Below, one piece after another: positions 29,198 through 30,013 of a DNA stretch of 30,013 nucleotides (positions within the stretch are counted from its first letter, which is position 1; each line of letters opens with the position of its first letter). The stretch is from positions 1 to 30,013 of the forward strand of contig JAGWVC010000045.1 in NCBI GenBank assembly GCA_018971065.1, written 5' to 3'. The position numbers and the translations under genes are program-made. The notes under the pieces are model-generated. The model worked only from the letters and a program-made list of their open reading frames with translations. It made no database searches and had not been told where the DNA came from. Source of the stretch: Sphingomonadales bacterium. Lineage in GTDB: Bacteria; Pseudomonadota; Alphaproteobacteria; Sphingomonadales; Sphingomonadaceae.

Positions 29198-30013
29198 TCA
29201 GGATAGCTCGGCATAGGCGGCGCGGACAAGCGCGACGAACGGGCTGTCGGCCAGCGCCGCCGGGTCCAGCCCCGGCGCGTGCAGCAGGCCGATGGTGCGG
29301 GCAAGGTCGAAATCGCGCACCGGCACCATCCGCACCCGCGCATCGGCAAAGCATTCGGGCATCATGCCCACCCCCAGCCCGGCGCGGATGACCGCCAGCG
29401 CGCGCTCGTCGCTGGTGGTCTTCAGCACCAGCCGGGGGCGCACGCCGCGCTGGGTGAAGAAGCGGTTGATCTCGGGCAGCGATTCGCAATGGCGGCGCAA
29501 CACCATCGGATCGGCGGCGAGCTGCTCGGGCCGCAGGCTGGGCGCGGCGGCCAGCGCGTGCTCGTGCGGCAGCACCATCAGGTAGCGTTCGTGCGCCAGC
29601 TCTTCGGGCCGGAACCGCGCATGGTGCGGGCGAACGGCGGTCAGCGCCAGATCGAGCCGGCCGCGATCGAGCCGCTCGGCCAGATCCCGTTCCGAGCCTT
29701 CCAGCATCTCCAGCGTCTCGTCGGTGGCGGTCTCGTGGTGGCGGGCCAGCAGCGCCTCGATCGTCGCGGTGGGAATGGTGGCCAGCACGCCCACCCGAAG
29801 CACGCGCGGTTGGGGCACGTGACCCAACTCCTGCAAGGCCAGATCGTATTCTTCGGCAATACGGCGGGCGCGGGCCAGGAACCGGGCGCCAGCAGCGGTC
29901 AGCGCCACGCGGCGCTGGTCGCGATCGAACAGGCGCGCGCCCAGTTGCCGTTCCAGCTTGGCGATGCCGGCCGAGAGCGTCGGTTGCGTGACCGCGACGG
30001 CGCGGGCGGCGCG
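29198..30013 (-). CDS. LysR-family transcriptional regulator (5' end beyond the window)
   Basis: The visible 271 residues lack about the first 20. The reading frame runs open to the right edge and begins inside the helix-turn-helix: RAARAVAVTQPTLSAGIAKLERQLGARLFDR, with the LysR linker VALTAAGARFLARARRI. The effector-binding domain follows (RVLRVGVLATIP, LDLALTAVRP, ERYLMVLPHEHALA, GVGMMPECFA). Typical full length is about 290-300. It is separated from purC by a terminator, so it is unlikely to share its transcript. Its target is probably divergent from it, to the right of the window. Confidence 0.93.
   Translation of the reverse strand, partial: RAARAVAVTQPTLSAGIAKLERQLGARLFDRDQRRVALTAAGARFLARARRIAEEYDLALQELGHVPQPRVLRVGVLATIPTATIEALLARHHETATDETLEMLEGSERDLAERLDRGRLDLALTAVRPHHARFRPEELAHERYLMVLPHEHALAAAPSLRPEQLAADPMVLRRHCESLPEINRFFTQRGVRPRLVLKTTSDERALAVIRAGLGVGMMPECFADARVRMVPVRDFDLARTIGLLHAPGLDPAALADSPFVALVRAAYAELS

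Noticed and set aside
25941..29391. Long plus-strand frames opposite the M16 protease and purC
   Set aside because: Both products lack domain character, and the minus-strand genes are certain.
1..30013. CRISPR arrays, tRNA/rRNA genes, insertion sequences, phage genes
   Set aside because: No regularly spaced repeats, cloverleaf-like sequence, transposase or phage protein was recognised on either strand.

Overview
This window reads as chromosomal DNA of a high-GC alphaproteobacterium, most likely a sphingomonad of the Novosphingobium/Sphingobium type. The evidence is a large TonB-dependent receptor inside a catabolic cluster, a ferC-ferB-ferA arrangement like the ferulate operon of Sphingobium sp. 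SYK-6, separate purS and purQ genes, and coding GC of roughly two thirds by hand count on sampled lines. No tRNA, rRNA, CRISPR array, transposase or integrase was seen. Assignments come from reading the translations and motifs; no database search was possible.

Region 1 (19-11579) is a catabolic block. It starts with a type II dehydroquinate dehydratase overlapping an ACS-type MFS transporter, then a TonB-dependent receptor, a quinate/shikimate dehydrogenase of the NAD-linked QsuD type, and an exported alpha/beta hydrolase. A MarR regulator (ferC-like) faces the hydroxycinnamoyl-CoA hydratase-lyase (ferB-like) and NDP-forming hydroxycinnamoyl-CoA synthetase (ferA-like) genes, followed by an AAHS-type aromatic acid transporter. 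Together these suggest uptake and cleavage of hydroxycinnamoyl-quinate or -shikimate esters (chlorogenate-like plant compounds). The alicyclic half would go through dehydroquinate to dehydroshikimate, and the phenolic half through its CoA ester to a benzaldehyde plus acetyl-CoA. Dehydroshikimate dehydratase and the benzaldehyde dehydrogenase are not in the window.

Region 2 (11676-13866) holds a PhzS-like flavin monooxygenase translationally coupled to a DUF3237 protein, then a convergent VOC-fold protein. Region 3 (14051-16399) is a membrane-anchored PAS-GGDEF-EAL protein, followed by a palindromic element and a hairpin.

Region 4 (16506-30013) lies on the minus strand except for one small lipoprotein gene. 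Read in the direction of transcription it holds a truncated LysR regulator, purC, an M16 metalloprotease, a complete RND efflux operon (adaptor, pump, outer-membrane factor), an unusual dehydrogenase-SnoaL fusion, and purS-purQ. The purine genes purC and purSQ, often neighbours in related bacteria, are about 11 kb apart here. The only stretch with clearly different base composition is the small lipoprotein gene at 18964-19263 (about 52% GC) with the repeat-rich spacer after it.
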